A stretch of 64,000 nt of DNA from NCBI GenBank assembly GCA_013398275.1, contig VZSE01015514.1, positions 744,004 to 808,003 on the forward strand. The letters run 5' to 3'. Positions 39,707 to 53,289 of this stretch are shown here, piece after piece (positions within the stretch are counted from its first letter, which is position 1; each line of letters starts with the position of its first letter). A program made the position numbers and the translations under genes. The DNA comes from Promerops cafer (taxonomy: Eukaryota; Chordata; Aves; Passeriformes; Nectariniidae). The notes below the pieces were generated by a model. It was given only the letters and a program-made list of their open reading frames with translations. It was not told where the DNA came from and did not search any database.

Positions 39707-40370
39707 TGTCCTGGGTTGGCTATATGATGCTTGTATCCCCAGCTGTCTGTTCTGTTTATGCTGGATAATAAGATGGGCACTTTTAAGACTGGTTCTGAGA
39801 ATGAAGGGAGAGAGAAGTGCAGAATTTGTTTTCAGAAACTGCACTCACTCCTGCATTCCGGCTCCTGGCCTGTGCTGTCTGCAGCACGGACAGACAGTGG
39901 GACAGGGCTCTCCTTTGCTGTTAGTTAGTTTTTAGCTAGCTGAGGCAGAGAAGTTCCCTGGACTGTGGTTTTCCTTTTTCTTTGAACTTGTTTGAAGCTG
40001 CTCTGGGACTGAAACCCCAGCAGAGCACCGGCAGCTCACACCTGTGGCCACAGGGCCGGGCCTGGGCCGCGGCATTTCCAGCGCCGGAGGGACTGCGAGG
40101 AGACTGAGCGAGCCGAGATACGGCCCTCGAAGGGACTTTGAGTTTGTCATCTCTTTTGCTGCAGCAAGAGTTTCATGTAATGGTACCACCCCTGGAATAA
40201 TCATTTTCTCAGTTCACCAAGGGAAAAGAGACTCTCTTTCAGCCGTGCAGATTTTCTTCCCACAAAAAATACAGTCCTCTTGTGGTCTTCATGTCACCAC
40301 AGGCCCCCCGCCCGGACAGAATCTGCCATCGTGACATCCTTCCCATCTCATGCAGCTTTCCCCACAGCCA
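39707..40370 (+). mobile_element. Probable endogenous retroviral LTR or LTR-derived insert (passerine type)
   Basis: An abrupt switch from AT-rich intron to a distinct block that begins TGTCCTGGGTTGGCTATATGA. The TG start and the TGTCCTGG opening are typical of songbird LTRs. It is GC-rich and CpG-containing around 40040-40130 (GGCCGGGCCTGGGCCGCGGC, GAGCGAGCCGAGATACGG), as in the promoter/R region of an LTR. I could not find the CA end, a primer binding site, a second LTR or a target-site duplication, so the right boundary is only approximate and the family is not proven. No gag, pol or env frame is recognisable. Confidence 0.5.
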
Positions 40371-40422
40371 CAACCGATGGGCCATGGCCCTTAGGGTATC
40401 ATTTTAAAGACATGCAATTCTA

Positions 40423-40507
40423 ACATAAAACCAAGGTTCTTGCATCCAGTTCCTGGGAATAGAGNACATAAAACCAAGGTTCTTGCATCCAGTTCCTGGG
40501 AACAGAG
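40423..40507. repeat. 42-bp direct duplicate either side of a single N (probable assembly join)
   Basis: 40423-40464 and 40466-40507 are identical except for one T/C difference (GGGAATAGAG against GGGAACAGAG), with N at 40465 between them. As at 2961, this is best read as two overlapping contig ends left unmerged, with the mismatch being an allelic difference or an error. Confidence 0.88.
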
Positions 40508-41400
40508 GCTACTGCATCACCCTGAGGCCAAGGGGTCTTCTCTGCTTCTTCTCCTTCTCTGTTCCAGCTCCACTCAACTATGGTGCTCTACTTATAGACG
40601 TTAGAATGCAATCTCCCTAATAAAAGTCCATGATTTACCAGGCAAAAAGTCTCCATTGGCTTTAAAGAGAATTTAAACTACAGTTCTCGTCTCCCTTCTG
40701 TCTCTATAACTCACTCTGACTTCTCCGACATCAGATCTCACACTATGTCTCCAATCTGTCTCTTATGTCTCCCAGATCAGGGAGGACTAGCGCTTTGCAA
40801 AGTTTCATCAGTCCAAGAAAGAGTTAACATTCTCCCAGATCCACAGATGATTCTTCCCTGGGCAGTGGCTGGAGGTATTTCAACTGCAGGTGCTGAACAC
40901 GCTGGTGGGGGGCAAGGCGAGCATCACCGTGGGCTGCCAGGCTGGCTTCATCCCCCGCCACTTTCCTCCCCAGCAGCTACTGTAGTTATGGTGTCAGATT
41001 TCAGAGGCCAGAGAAGAGCAGCAGGTCCGGGGGAGGGAATTCTCAGCAGAACTCACCAAGGAACTTTGCAGGCTGCAGTCCAGTGGTTTCTTTGGCCCCA
41101 CAGTGACATCGGGGGAGGCCCAGCCTCGGACGGGGCCTTGAGGCCTGCCCCCTCCTTGGGTGCCAGGAGGGGCAACCTGCTCTGGCCAGAGTTGGAAGGA
41201 AAGAGAGGATTCCTCTGGGAGTTCTCTGCTTTTAACCCCATGTGCTCTCAGAGGCATGTTCTAAGCGCCTGTGTCTACATCAGGTGTCAACATTCAGACC
41301 TGATTATTGATTGGTTTGGCCATAACTTCCTTGGAAAAAGTCACTTCCTGGCAAAACCAGCACACCAGGATACCCGAAGCTTCAAAAGCTCCTGCTAACT
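40508..41400 (+). other. GC-rich block of unknown origin with a locally coding-like stretch
   Basis: Follows the LTR-like insert. It contains the longest open frame in the window (40745-41398, 217 codons from ATG), which has no recognisable domain. In another frame, 40884-40961 has 26 consecutive sense codons, 25 of which end in G or C. This is a strong coding signature that then runs into a stop at 40983-40985. The same frame setting is punctuated by acceptor-like strings (TTTCAACTGCAG at 40878-40889 and TTTCCTCCCCAG at 40962-40973). Candidates are the internal or captured part of an LTR element, or a decayed retrocopy of a host gene. I do not recognise the peptide and assign no function. 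Confidence 0.35.
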
Positions 41401-43333
41401 TCTACATCCACATTAAGCAGAATCAAATTAAGTGCATCTGGCATGGTAGGCAAAGGCATCAAATCACACTTCCAGAGCTCTGCACAGGATGCCTTGACAA
41501 ACTGGGGGCAGGAGTGTCCTTCATTTGGATAAAATTAACACAGACATGATGTACAAATGAGGACTTTAAGCCAGCATGTCAATAAAACAGCACAGGAGCC
41601 TAAACACTTCCAAGCCCAGCAGAAGATTTAATTCTGAGCTGCACATACCATTACCAGACCACAAAGCTTGCCCACAAAACTGGGTCAGAATTGAAAAGAT
41701 CACAGCCCAAGCAGAAGCAAATTTTTTCCATTGATATTTGAACCACATTAGTATTAAAAAATATTCCAAGTCAGAACAAAATTGATGTTACTTGTTTAAT
41801 TTTCAAGAAGCAACCAAGGCAACAAAACCTTTCTAGCTTTCGAGTAAACACGCACACACCACAAACTACTGCAATACAGTGTTAATGAAGTGAGGACTGA
41901 CGATGTGTTCGCAGTTTAGCATCCTCCCATGCCAAATTTCTTGAAAATTCCAATACACGCACAGATGCGAAGAGTTGAAGCTCATCCAAATCTCGAATTT
42001 AGTTTCCTGGACACTAGTAAATGAACACAAACAGAAATAAATGACCCTCCAACACATAAATAGCACCCTAGCACGTAAAATACATGCATTTTTCTTGCAA
42101 CACAGAAATGGGTCAATGCATAAATGGAGACCATTGACAGCTGTGCATTTCATACCAAAGATGATCTTGTCCTCAGGTTAAAAGGAGCTGACAAACATGC
42201 CTCAGATTTTCACTTAAGCTTCAACTATTTTCTTTTCATAGAGGCTTTGGGTAATGACTGATTACTAGCTCCAGTTTATCTCACTATTCCAGTGTGAGTC
42301 TTTTTAAGAACAGCTCAAGCTGGTTTTGATGGGCAACTTCTTGATAGGACATATCCATAGGTTCAATGAAGCTCAGACAGCAACTGAACTCCTTCAAAGC
42401 TTTGAAGAAATATGGTCTCTCTTAGGACTTGAAATTAGAGCCACTTACTCCTGAATTTAGCGTAAAAGTATAATTCAATCCAAGACAATAAACATTTTCA
42501 GACTGGTATGTCGACTATATTTTAGAACCACAGTCACAATCCCAAGATAAATATCATTAAGTTTTACATAGAGTTCATGATTTATCTTTTGGATTAATGA
42601 AGTCTATCTGGTTATGCAAGTAACATCAGATTCCAAAGATTCATTGTGATTACACTTGCTGTTAACTAAACCATCTACTATCAAATGTTTGTTTTTCTGG
42701 CATGCGCTGGCTAACCATTCAAGCAAAAAGTCACAATTTCCACAAAGAGGCCCAAAGGAAACACTTTGTCCTTTCTGCAGTATCTAAGCCTGCTAACTTT
42801 ATAAGCATAATATACTGAGCAATAGACAGTAGAATACAAAGGTTTGGTCACTCATACTTTTAACCATATTATTTTTTAATAACTTTGCAAATGCTGTTTT
42901 TAAGTTTCTTTTACCTAGTCTTACTGCTGGCAATTCCAACTACATTCCTTTTTTCTCCTATTAGGCGAATAGTTAAGTTTTTGTTTAGTTATGGTTTTAT
43001 TATTCTTCCTTCATAACCAGTACAGAATATCACATATTTAAACATCGTTGCTTCAATTTAGAATCAGGAAATGTTCAACAGTAAAAGTTCATGGCATATG
43101 GTCCTTCTTCACTTATCTTACTTCCAAGATAGATGAGAAAAGATCTTTCTCTCGGACAAGGATATATAAGGAGTTGATTTAATATTTCATGTTCTGGTTT
43201 CTGTGAAATTTGCAGGTTTGAAATTTAAGCAGCATTGAAGCAATTACAGTTCTGAGTTAAAGCACAAATGAAGGATAATAATAAGTTACTCTAATAGTCT
43301 GGGCATTAACTTAATATCAAATTCAAGAGGCTA

Positions 43334-43355
43334 CCCTAAAGCCTTTGCTTTAGGG
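43334..43355. repeat. 9-bp perfect inverted repeat, 4-base loop
   Basis: Arm CCCTAAAGC (43334-43342), loop CTTT, arm GCTTTAGGG (43347-43355). Probably a chance palindrome. Confidence 0.8.
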
Positions 43356-45475
43356 CTCTGTTCACATCAAAACTGGAATAACCAATAACAGAAATCAGGA
43401 TATGAGATAAATTACATCAGTTCTGAGCCTTGTTTTTTCAGTTCACAGCATTTGCCAGCTGTCTAACTGAAAATGGACATCTATCAATAATCATGACATA
43501 GTTTCTCACAACCAAATCTCATGTTTGCTTCCGAATCTTCAGTCTTCTCCTTATGAACAATATTTTAAAAACAACTAGTATCATCACAGCAACAACAAAA
43601 AAAAAAAACATAGTAGGTGGGAAGATTTTCTGTGAGGTTTTGGGCTTTTTTTTCTTTTTGCTATATACAAGCACACATTCTAAACAGAATTAAAAATATG
43701 TGAAAGCATTAACACATCAAGGTGAGAAGATACCAATTCTCCTTCATTCCACATAGCTATTTAATATGATTGGTAAAATCTGAGCCCAGTGACTGAATGG
43801 CAGTGCTGCTATTTTGAATTGGATACACTTGCATTGGGAGTGACAATCTCAGCATAGTCCAGCAAACATTCATGTTTCACTAAATGCTATGGGATTAATT
43901 AGACAGTGGCAGAAGTGATCTTGACGAAACATTGATGGATAGAAGCAGATTTATCATTCATCTAATGACATCTGAGAAGAAAAATAAATATTCCTTGATA
44001 ACTTTTTCTTTTCCAAAAACAAATTTCTTAAGTAGTCTGCCAAATTAACAGCACCAACTGACACCCACTAATGTCAGCTTTTTTTACTGGAACATGACAA
44101 AGCATATACAGAATACTGTGAATTTTAGCCAGGTCCAGAACAATCTCCCATTAAAACTAGGCATATCAGTTTCTTGATCAGCTTCACATGTTTTACACGG
44201 CAAAAGCTTTCAAAAGACAAACCCAAGGCTGGACAGAAAATCCGTAATATAACTGAATCTGAGGTACGAGGGCATTAAAAGAAATTTGAGGAAGTTAACT
44301 CTACAGGAACGGCAAAGGGAAAATACACTCACAGCTAAAATCAGATTGAGCTGCAATTTTGCCTCAGATTACAAGTTCCCTGTGGCCACGTCTTGTTTTT
44401 AAAGCGAAAGAAAAGCAAGAGTAAGAGCATTTTCACGAAGCAGAGTTCAAGCTAATGGTTTATTTCAGCCCTCAATAAAGATGGGTCAATAGTTTTCCAA
44501 AACAGAGCTCACAAAATAAAGTTCAATTATAATTTTATCATTTAGACTACATGTGTGCCTGTTCTATAAGGAAAACTACCATAGAAGTCTTTCCTTGACT
44601 AAGTTAAATGACTGCTCTAAACAGTGAACAGTTTCTGAACTTCTGGGTGCCGCACGAAGTTTTTGTTGCTCAAATGGAAGCTCAAACTCTACCCTGACAA
44701 GGCTTACAAATGTTTATCTTATCGGGTGGAGGTGGGAAATGTGGGTGTGTCTAACAAACAAAGAAATAACTGATGTTTACGTATGCCTACATGGACATAT
44801 AAATATTAATATTAAGCAAGCATCACAGCTGGAAAAAAGAATTTTTTCCTACTGCCCACATCCTTGAGATTTCTTACTGTTTGTCTTTCAAGGATTCCCA
44901 CATAGCATTATCTACTGACAATGAACAAGGTAAAAAACTTCCCACAAACAATGAATATCCGACGGTACTGTAAAATTTCATGCTTTGATATACAAGATGG
45001 AAATGAGAAAAATATACAAGATATTAGGGAAAACTAAAAGCACAATAGATTAAATTAGGCACTGGTAAACCCCAAAACGTAGTTACGATAACGGTGATAA
45101 AAACTTACAATGGAGATTTATGATGTATCCAAGTCACTGCAAGCAGCATGCCAGATTACAGTCATCCAGTAAAGCCATCAAGCTTCTTCCCACCCACACA
45201 TTCACATGTCCAAGGCAGCACAAACATGCCACAAGTAGGTGACATGCCTATGAAAAGTACCCTCTCACAAAGTGAATTATGGAGAAATCAATCTAAATTG
45301 ACTGATCTAAATTGACTACAGGATCTTTCAAACAAGCATTTATAATGCATCTCTAAAGAGATCCTGCCTGCCTTCTGGCAAACCTGTGTTCAACCAAGAC
45401 AACAGAGTAAGGAAGTAAAAACCTCCTAGCCCAGTACAGATGACAGGTTGCTATGGGCACTTGTTTTTCTCCATT

Positions 45476-45491
45476 AAAAAAAAAAAAAAAA
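45476..45491 (+). repeat. A16 homopolymer
   Basis: Sixteen uninterrupted A. No LINE 3' end or target-site duplication is visible beside it, so it is not clearly a retroposon tail. Confidence 0.9.
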
Positions 45492-48400
45492 TCTTTTATT
45501 TGAACTGTTAATACCACAATTTTACTTTGAGGTTCAAGAGTTACAAACTCCCAAATCCATCATCACAGCTCAAGATGAAAACTATCCTGAAATAGGGAAG
45601 AAGTATTACAATGGTCAGTTAAGTGACCAGGCACACCACCACACCACAAGTTCTAGTTTCAGGTGTGGCTGATTAAGGCTAGACAAACACATAAATGGCA
45701 AATCATCACATTATATTCATGTTCACAACTTCTCCTTATACTTCCAGCCTAGTCTGATGTAACTGCCTAAACCAAAGACGATCCAGCAGTCAGAATTAAC
45801 AGGAGCACAGGAATTATCATTATCCACTCTCAAACTTCCATTTTCATCAGCCAATCCCAGTACATACTTCTCAAGAGAAATCTAGAAATGCTGGCAGAAA
45901 CAAGGAGATACCAACCTTGAGGAAAACACAGTAGCAGGAACTATGGTACAATAGCCAGAAGAGAAATACAGAATGGCTCAGCAACTCTTAAGCAGATATT
46001 TCTCAAGCATGCTGCTAGTTTTGGCACTGTTGGTGGTATCAGTCTTAAAAATTACACAGTCATTCGACAAGCTGACATTAAAAGATAAGATGTAGGAACA
46101 TAAGGCAGGATATTTTGTGCAATAAATTTGAACTACAGCATCTTAAGAGGGATTATGAAGTTATAGTCAAAAAATTTGTTGTTCCAATTTTATTTCATTA
46201 TTTCAATCAAGTACTAGAACTAATCTGAAGGAACTTGCTCGTCTCAGTTCATAAATTCTGAAAAATGGATAAACCTGACATATTTAAATATGCATTATCA
46301 GATTGTATATATTCTTCAAGAAGTCTTAGGAGACAGTCTAGCATTCAAGAAGGATGGGGTTTTGACTAACAAATGCTGGGCATTCTTCATATCCTTTGAG
46401 ATGACTTCACTTTTCAGAGAAGGAAACTACTTTAGACAGCTATCATAGGCAATAACAGGGAGAACAGTTAAGTGTCAGAACCTCCCTGTCATAACAGTAT
46501 TTAAGCAGTTTGGTACAGTATTTTACCTAAAAAATTACAATTGGGATCTTGGATTCCTTAAAATCAGATTTACAGGTAATTGAATAAACTGTAATCACTC
46601 CTACCAAGCATCAGACATTACTTGGAAAAGCTAATGCCAGGTTTTTAAATTGGGATCACTTCTCTTTAACTGTACTGTAAGTACATTTGCTCAGGTGGGT
46701 CTCACATTTCAGGCAGCAGATCAAATAAGACTGCAGTTTCATGTACCTTTCCAATTTGTTCTTAGTATTGTCTGGGCAAGTTTTAAACATTTGGCTATAG
46801 CATTTCAGTACAAATTAGCCAGAATAACGTAAGGTTTCAATTTGCAGGTTTAACCTTGCCAATGTCTCAGCTACTTTTGCCTTGTATCTGAACTCGAATT
46901 TAAATGCTGATTTTAATGGTATTGTTGTAATTAGCAGAACAGTTCTGCAGGAATACTGCCTATTAGATAGCAAAAGCATATCAAGATGTGGTTAAGCACA
47001 AAAAAAATAGTGCTTAAGAGCAACCTCTATACTACTTTGTACATTCACATACTGCTTGAGGAGATTATATTTGTGTATGCATTCAGATATGTTGGTTAAA
47101 GGAACAGTGAGCTCTGTTTATTTGGCCGAACTGTTTATAGTTGTGGATTTATTAGCTGTCACGCCTCTCAGCCCCCTCTTACTCCTCCTCAATCTTTTTG
47201 GCTTGAAATGATTCTGTTTTGGCACATTCTGCAATGCAACATTTCACTTTTCTAGAAAACTCCCCTGCTAGAAAAGTAACACAAAACCCCAGGAAACTTA
47301 CCTAGTCTCCAGTTTCACTACCAACTCAAAACAGCCACAGTTCACTCAAAGCCAACTGAATCTCTGCCCAGTTCCAAGCAAGCAGGGGCAAATTCAGGCA
47401 TTGATATCAATTTCTGACACACTGTGGAGTACAGAAAGCCTGCTTTGACAAAACTTCAACAGCAGAACCAAGAGCCCAAATACTCAGTAAGAGGCTGCAA
47501 AGACATGAGGACAGATGACAAGGACGAGAACTGCCATCAAAAGAATAGGAATTATGCATATATTCGCATTCATCCGGAAAGAACATTTACAGGTTTTCAT
47601 TTCTGGTACTGGGTTAATAAACTTCTAACATTAAAGAGAAAATGAAAAGAAAAATGGTAAACAACTGAAGTGGGAGAAGATTTCTTAACAAGTATCAGAC
47701 GAAAAAAGGGATCTAAAGAGCTTTCTCCCAAAGGGATCATCAAGAAAATCTGGGTAAAAAGCTGCATCTCTTTTCAGCAATAGTCTTTTGCCACAACACC
47801 TTGCTCAGTTCCCCAAAATGGCTACACAAATGACTCAAAAGCTTTAATGGAACTCTGATATACCAAACATAGCTACCTACCTATTTATGTCAACGTTAAT
47901 ACACAGAAAGGATATCTATTTGCAAACTGGTTCTCTGAGATTTTTATCTCCCTCTAAAAAAGTATCAGGATTGCAGTCACCTAAATCTCAGTTTGAGCAG
48001 ATTCTCTATCAAGAACCATGTAAAATACAAAAAGCATTCCATAGCAACGAACCTGCTCCATCTTCCCAAATTTTTGTATATTGTCCATCACAGTCCACAA
48101 TGCAAGAACTTCTCCTCTTAAATTCATTGAATAGATTCATTACTCAGAGATCCAAAAGATACCACGTTTTGAAAGAAAGTGATTATGAAGCCAAAAGAAA
48201 TTAAACTGATTACAACCTCCCTGAAAGTATCCTATAACAAGTACTTTGTTCTCTTACTTGTAAGGTGAAATGAGAGGCATACAACCCGAATAAATTTGTG
48301 TTTAAGAAATGTCACTTAATATATTCACATGTAGAACAGTGATAAATGTTTTCTGATACTGAGGTCATTTTCTTCCAGAAAAAGAAATTTTTCTGTATAG

Positions 48401-51400
48401 AAGCTTCAGTGGCTAGGTCCCACAAATAAAGGATGGCCAACAGCCATCACAGGCAAAACACAGCCTGATCAACCAAGCCATCATCTTGCACAGGGTACAG
48501 CAGAACTTTTACATGAGTAATGAAAGCATTACATGTTTGCAAAATTCTATATTTTCACACAGTTACCCCACCCAAGATGATTTAATGAAGGGAATGGCTT
48601 CTAATCAATGTAATTGTTCCCACCAGGCTACAGGCCCTGCTGCTCTGAGAGTCATGGTTTACAGTCCAACTGTAAACCCAGCACTGTCAAGTCCAGTAGA
48701 ACCACTACAAAACTCAAAACAGGAAGGAGGATACAATTATGAAAGGGAGGGCTCTTCTTGTACACACCTAAACTGCAGAAGAAATACCTCTTGTGTTGAG
48801 ATGCATACAAACAGCTACTGCCATAACAAATTCATTTGATCTCCACACTAAACATACCTTGCAGTGTACTCTAAAATTGTCAGAGTACTGCAAAAGGAGA
48901 AACAAAGCAAAATACTTAGTCTTTGCAGGTCCCTAAAAGTCAACTAAAAGCAGACAAAATTTTAACTTCTTCAAAATACAGCAGCTGGCTTCACCGTGTT
49001 TTTGCAAAACTCAAAATACTAAGATTGAATGGGATATATTCAGAGGTACTTCAGCACTGAGCCCTTCTGCTAAAATAGTGTTTTACTTCAAACCTAATCC
49101 TTCAATTTGATTTTACAGAAACTGAGAAACAAATTAGAACTTCTACATTGAGTTCATACATGAGCTCTCAATTTAAAGCTGCCTCTGGATTACATCTTAA
49201 TGGTGCTATACATAAGTGCAAACAGTATTGGTTTTTTATTTGAAAAACAGCCGGTCAAGTTAATACAAAGTGTCCAGCTTGGATATAACATTCCACATTT
49301 TCCAGGTAAGTGTTAGAAGAAAACTCCCTGATCAAGGTAAGCCCATACAAAAACAGTCATTCAGTCTAATCTTCTAAATCAAGTTTCAGACAATAATATT
49401 CCAGCTGAGACTGTGTCTAGCAAATTGCTTTTAAATGGCCCACAAAAATCCATTTAGTCTTTCACTTGCCAGAGAGCAATGGGGGGTAGTAAAAACTCTC
49501 GCGTTCTCATGTTTCTAACTGTAATTGATTGATAGGGTAAAGAATAGCAGACAATGTCTGAGACTGGAAAAGAAGTAAAAGGCAGTGTATATTCAAAGCT
49601 AAAGAAAATTGTATCCTCAGAAGAGGAGACAGCGTGGAGGCATCAGTGTGCATGCACATCCCACAGGCTACCATGCTTCCTTCTGAGCCAAGCTGTAGTC
49701 AAACAAACAGGTCTCTCCAGCCTGTGATTTACACAGAGGACCAGACATCTGGGTTTTGCCACCTTCTCTTCACTGAAGTACATAAAGTGAGAGCCACTGG
49801 ACTCCAGTTTCAGCACCTCTGCATACCTCTCAAGTGCATCACTGGTATGTCAAAGCCTGAATTTAGGAAGCTGCACAGTCTGCCAGGTACTGTCTGCTTT
49901 CCTCTATGCAACAAAAACGGAGTAGTGGTTACCTCTCCAATGCATCACTGAGTGAAGCTTGTTCAGCTAAGCATACCAACACACAGTCATTGTCTGGGGA
50001 AGGTGTGCCCTTCACCCAGACACACTCAATAGCATGGCCAACATTTTGTCTCTTTGAAACATAAAATATTCCACAACTCTACAGATGCTCTAAATCTACA
50101 ATGCGAGGGAGGGTACCATGATTTTGGCCATAACTGCAGCACCCATGCCCATCAAGAGAGTTAAATGATGCTGCCTTAATAGGATATCTAAAATGGAACA
50201 ACAAAAACCATTTCAAGCACCTTGTTACCTATTGCTGGTACCCATTCTGTAGAGAAACATCACAGCTCTAAAACTTGACAGATAATGTGGTTGCAGTCAT
50301 CAGGATGAAGAGTGTGGTTTGATTGCTTAAACTGATGGCAAGGTAACACCTGCTGTCAGATACTTCCTGAGGTGGATTGCTCTTCCAAGCAATAGTCCTG
50401 CCTGACATTTTTTTGCAGTTCTTGGGACTATGTAGCTCCCTAAATAGTACTTTACTTGACTGCTTCTCTGCTGTAGAGTACCAGAGCTAAGATGGATCAG
50501 TCCCAGAAATTTCCTTTCTAGCTGTTTCAAGGCATGCATTCCATTGATTCAGCTTCAACAAGTGCTGTGTCACCTGTCTTACAGAAATAGAAGACAAGCT
50601 GTGCAGAACTGGAAAGAATTAGGTCTGTTTAAAAAGCTGGAAAGCAGAAGCTGTGAAAGGCCTTCAGCCCCAAACAAATTTTATGCTGTTCACAAAGCTG
50701 GGCACTCTGGAATGCAGCTGGCAACAGAAAATCAGAGGATGCAAAGGAGCTGTCTGCTACTTGCTCAATCAGGATCATTTCCCATGGCAATGAAGGTGAA
50801 GAAGAGTTCACCTGCAATGTTTCCTAGTCCTTCCCACACCAAACCTAGGTGCATACAGCTTGCCACACAACACATGGCTCCTTCACAGAACACCACACAA
50901 TGCTGTGAATTTACAATAGAGGCAGAATTGGAGCATTCTATCCCTGCAGTAAACAGCCTCCAGTGAAAATAAAGATACATGTACCACCATCAGTGCTGGG
51001 CAGATACTATCGTACTATGGCAAGCAAATACTAGAGTGGATGAGGTGAATTTAACTAACAGTTTAAAAAATGTCATGCAACCACCCCAAAATACCAAAGT
51101 GCCACTGCTTGTACAGCGTCTGACACAACCAGACTCCTGTTCTTAGCTGGCCCCTAGACATTACTCTGTAACTGTAGAGTATAAAAACATTCAGCATTCT
51201 GTAAGAACAGAACTCAAGTCATCTGTGGAAGGTATGAGTCTTATTATTAGCTGAATCCTCCTTCAGTGTAAGTCTACTGTTCGTGGGGAAAAGAGGCAGC
51301 ATTAGCAAAAAATCCAGACACAGAAGTTGATAAATGTGCGTTCCAGTAATAGCACCAGTTTCAACAGCGCCTGTTTTGCCCCAGCTACTTCCATATCTCT

Positions 51401-53283
51401 AGTCTCACTTGCCTTCACAGAGTTCTTATGCTCCCTGGTTATGACATTCAAAATATCTGCCAGGTTATGCAGCAATCCACATTAAGGTAATTCCTATTAA
51501 ACTGCTCCACATTAGTAATTCTTCAGGAGAAAGAAATGGTAACAAAGTAGTCATAGCACAGGCTGAGGAAGAAGCTACTTCTGAATCTGTTGTCAAAATA
51601 AGTATTTGTCAAATCACTATTCCAGAGCACAGAAAAATTAGGCTAACAACTGAAATTGCCTCCAAGAATAGAATACACAATCACACTGCTCTGAACTCTG
51701 ATTTTGCATGCGAACTCATAAAAACATTTTTACTACAGCAACTTCTGGCCTGTATTTAAGCCTCCCTCACTAATGAATTAATCAGCTGCAAACTAGGGGT
51801 GAAGATTTCAAGGTCAACATTCATATTCACTGGCTCAATAATAGGCTAAATTAAGAACATAAATCACAGAGATTAGTAAAGGATTATTTTACATTATCTT
51901 ATTTTAATCCAAGGGAAAAAAATGCTGTACACACTGAAGTACAAAAGAAATTCAGAGCAATTATTAAGTACTGACTTCAGAGTTTCCACTACTCTTTTGT
52001 GGTTTCTTTTCTTTTTCATTCCTGGCTGTCATAAAGAGAATATATTTCCTAAATTCACCTCTTTCAGGTACCTCAAAACTTTTGAATCTAAAGTTTAGAG
52101 AAACATGAAGTCTACTGTTCAGCTTAAGATTATTAGCCATCTATTTGTTTGTTGTTAAATTTATTGGCTGGACTAAAAAGCACAGATTCTAAACCAGTAT
52201 TTCTTATGATTCATAGGTGCCAGATATTCATTCTTGGTATGGGATTATGCATGCCCAACAACAGAACTCTTGTGATTTATGTGGTCATTTATTACTTACA
52301 TGAACTGCTTTTACTGAACAGATTCTACAGTCATAGTCAGACTTGCCACACTAGAACTATTCCAAAGTCTGATTTCCTTTAACCATAAGAAATAAAACTA
52401 GACTGAGAGCAACCAGAGCTTGTAACGTAATTTGTAGTGACAGAAGTGTAAGAAATCAGAATTATAACTTGATTACTAACAAGTATAACCAAATCATAAC
52501 AACAGAGTTAAACAGAAATACTAGTTAAGGCATATAAACGTACAATTTTTAAAAATCCTTATGGCTTACATCATTAAACTATATATAGTTATTTCCTCTC
52601 AGCCTTAAAAGAAACAATTATAAAAATTAGGGCAAATAGACTTCCATTTAACAGAGCACATCTACTCACACGTAAGAAGTCAGAAATCAGCATTTCTCTG
52701 TTCATTGGCCAGTTAGTACAACATTGTACTGATACTGACATGTATGACATCTCCTTCCCCTGAACATTAAAAATCTAGCCCTCAGTGATTACATACTCCA
52801 GTAATTGAGGTGAGGTGTATTGACCTAATTAAATCTGTCAGGTCAGCATGTTCACAGCTACACTTTTGAAAAACTTGTCTCAAATAACTCACATTTTCAT
52901 TGTGTTCACAGTATAAAAAGAATTTTGACTGATATTTGACCTAAGTTGTATGTCAAAAAGCTTTATCAAGCATATCCTTCAAATATAACTGCAAAATAAT
53001 ATCATATAAAACCTTAAGTATAAAAGCCTTTGCTGAAAAAGTGGCATACAAAATTACTCCTAACTCTCTACATTTGGGTTCTGCAAAAGTATCTTAAATC
53101 TTTTGTCAAAAATTCAAGTCAGAAACTATCACAACTAGAAGTGAAAACTCTTTAAAGGAAGAACTGCTTTTGAATTTCTAGCGGACCAATGCTACTCTAC
53201 ACAGAAGGAATGAGGAGGAGAGTTTCTTCTGAAAACTGCTAGGATTCTGCTGAGGGGCCTGACCTGGGTGATGAGTACCAGCT

Positions 53284-53289
53284 GCCTAC
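53284..53289 (-). promoter_or_regulatory. 5' splice site after FBXL7 exon 2
   Basis: The gene-strand junction reads GTGAAG followed by GTAGGC. The GT is canonical, and the phase matches the next FBXL7 codon (G joined to AT makes Asp). Positions +4 and +5 depart from the GTRAGT consensus at +4 (G instead of A) but keep G at +5, so the donor is of middling strength. Confidence 0.85.

Larger units (their letters stand above)
1..53289 (-). other. FBXL7: FBXL7 intron after exon 2 (partial; continues beyond the left edge)
   Basis: Inferred from the position and strand of exon 2. Nothing from 1 to 53289 encodes the next FBXL7 segment (DSDLSMRT... and the F-box), so the intron runs off the left edge and is longer than 53 kb. 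It holds CR1 fragments, one LTR-like insert, low-complexity tracts and four sites with N. No other exon on either strand could be recognised. Confidence 0.8.
41401..53289. other. Long intronic stretch without recognisable gene
   Basis: About 12 kb of AT-rich sequence up to the FBXL7 exon. It includes a 9-bp inverted repeat (43334-43355), A12 (43597-43608), A16 (45476-45491) and a 13-14 bp tandem duplicate (ATCTAAATTGACT, 45291-45317). The largest open frame is 140 codons at 50544-50966, plus strand, with no recognisable motif. No CR1 end was seen between 42000 and 53000. Confidence 0.5.

Noticed and set aside
40745..41398. 217-codon plus-strand open frame as a protein-coding gene
   Set aside because: No recognisable domain. 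The better codon-bias signal in the region is in a different frame, and the frame spans a suspected mobile insert. Listed only as an unexplained block.
45476..45491. A16 as the tail of a processed pseudogene
   Set aside because: No gene-like sequence upstream and no flanking target-site duplication visible.
50544..50966. 140-codon plus-strand open frame
   Set aside because: No known motif, ordinary intronic composition, an overlapping minus-strand open frame, and no splice or promoter context.
53192..53289. Extension of the FBXL7 exon into the following open frame
   Set aside because: The residues after ATSE do not match FBXL7, and a GT donor with correct phase lies exactly at the junction.
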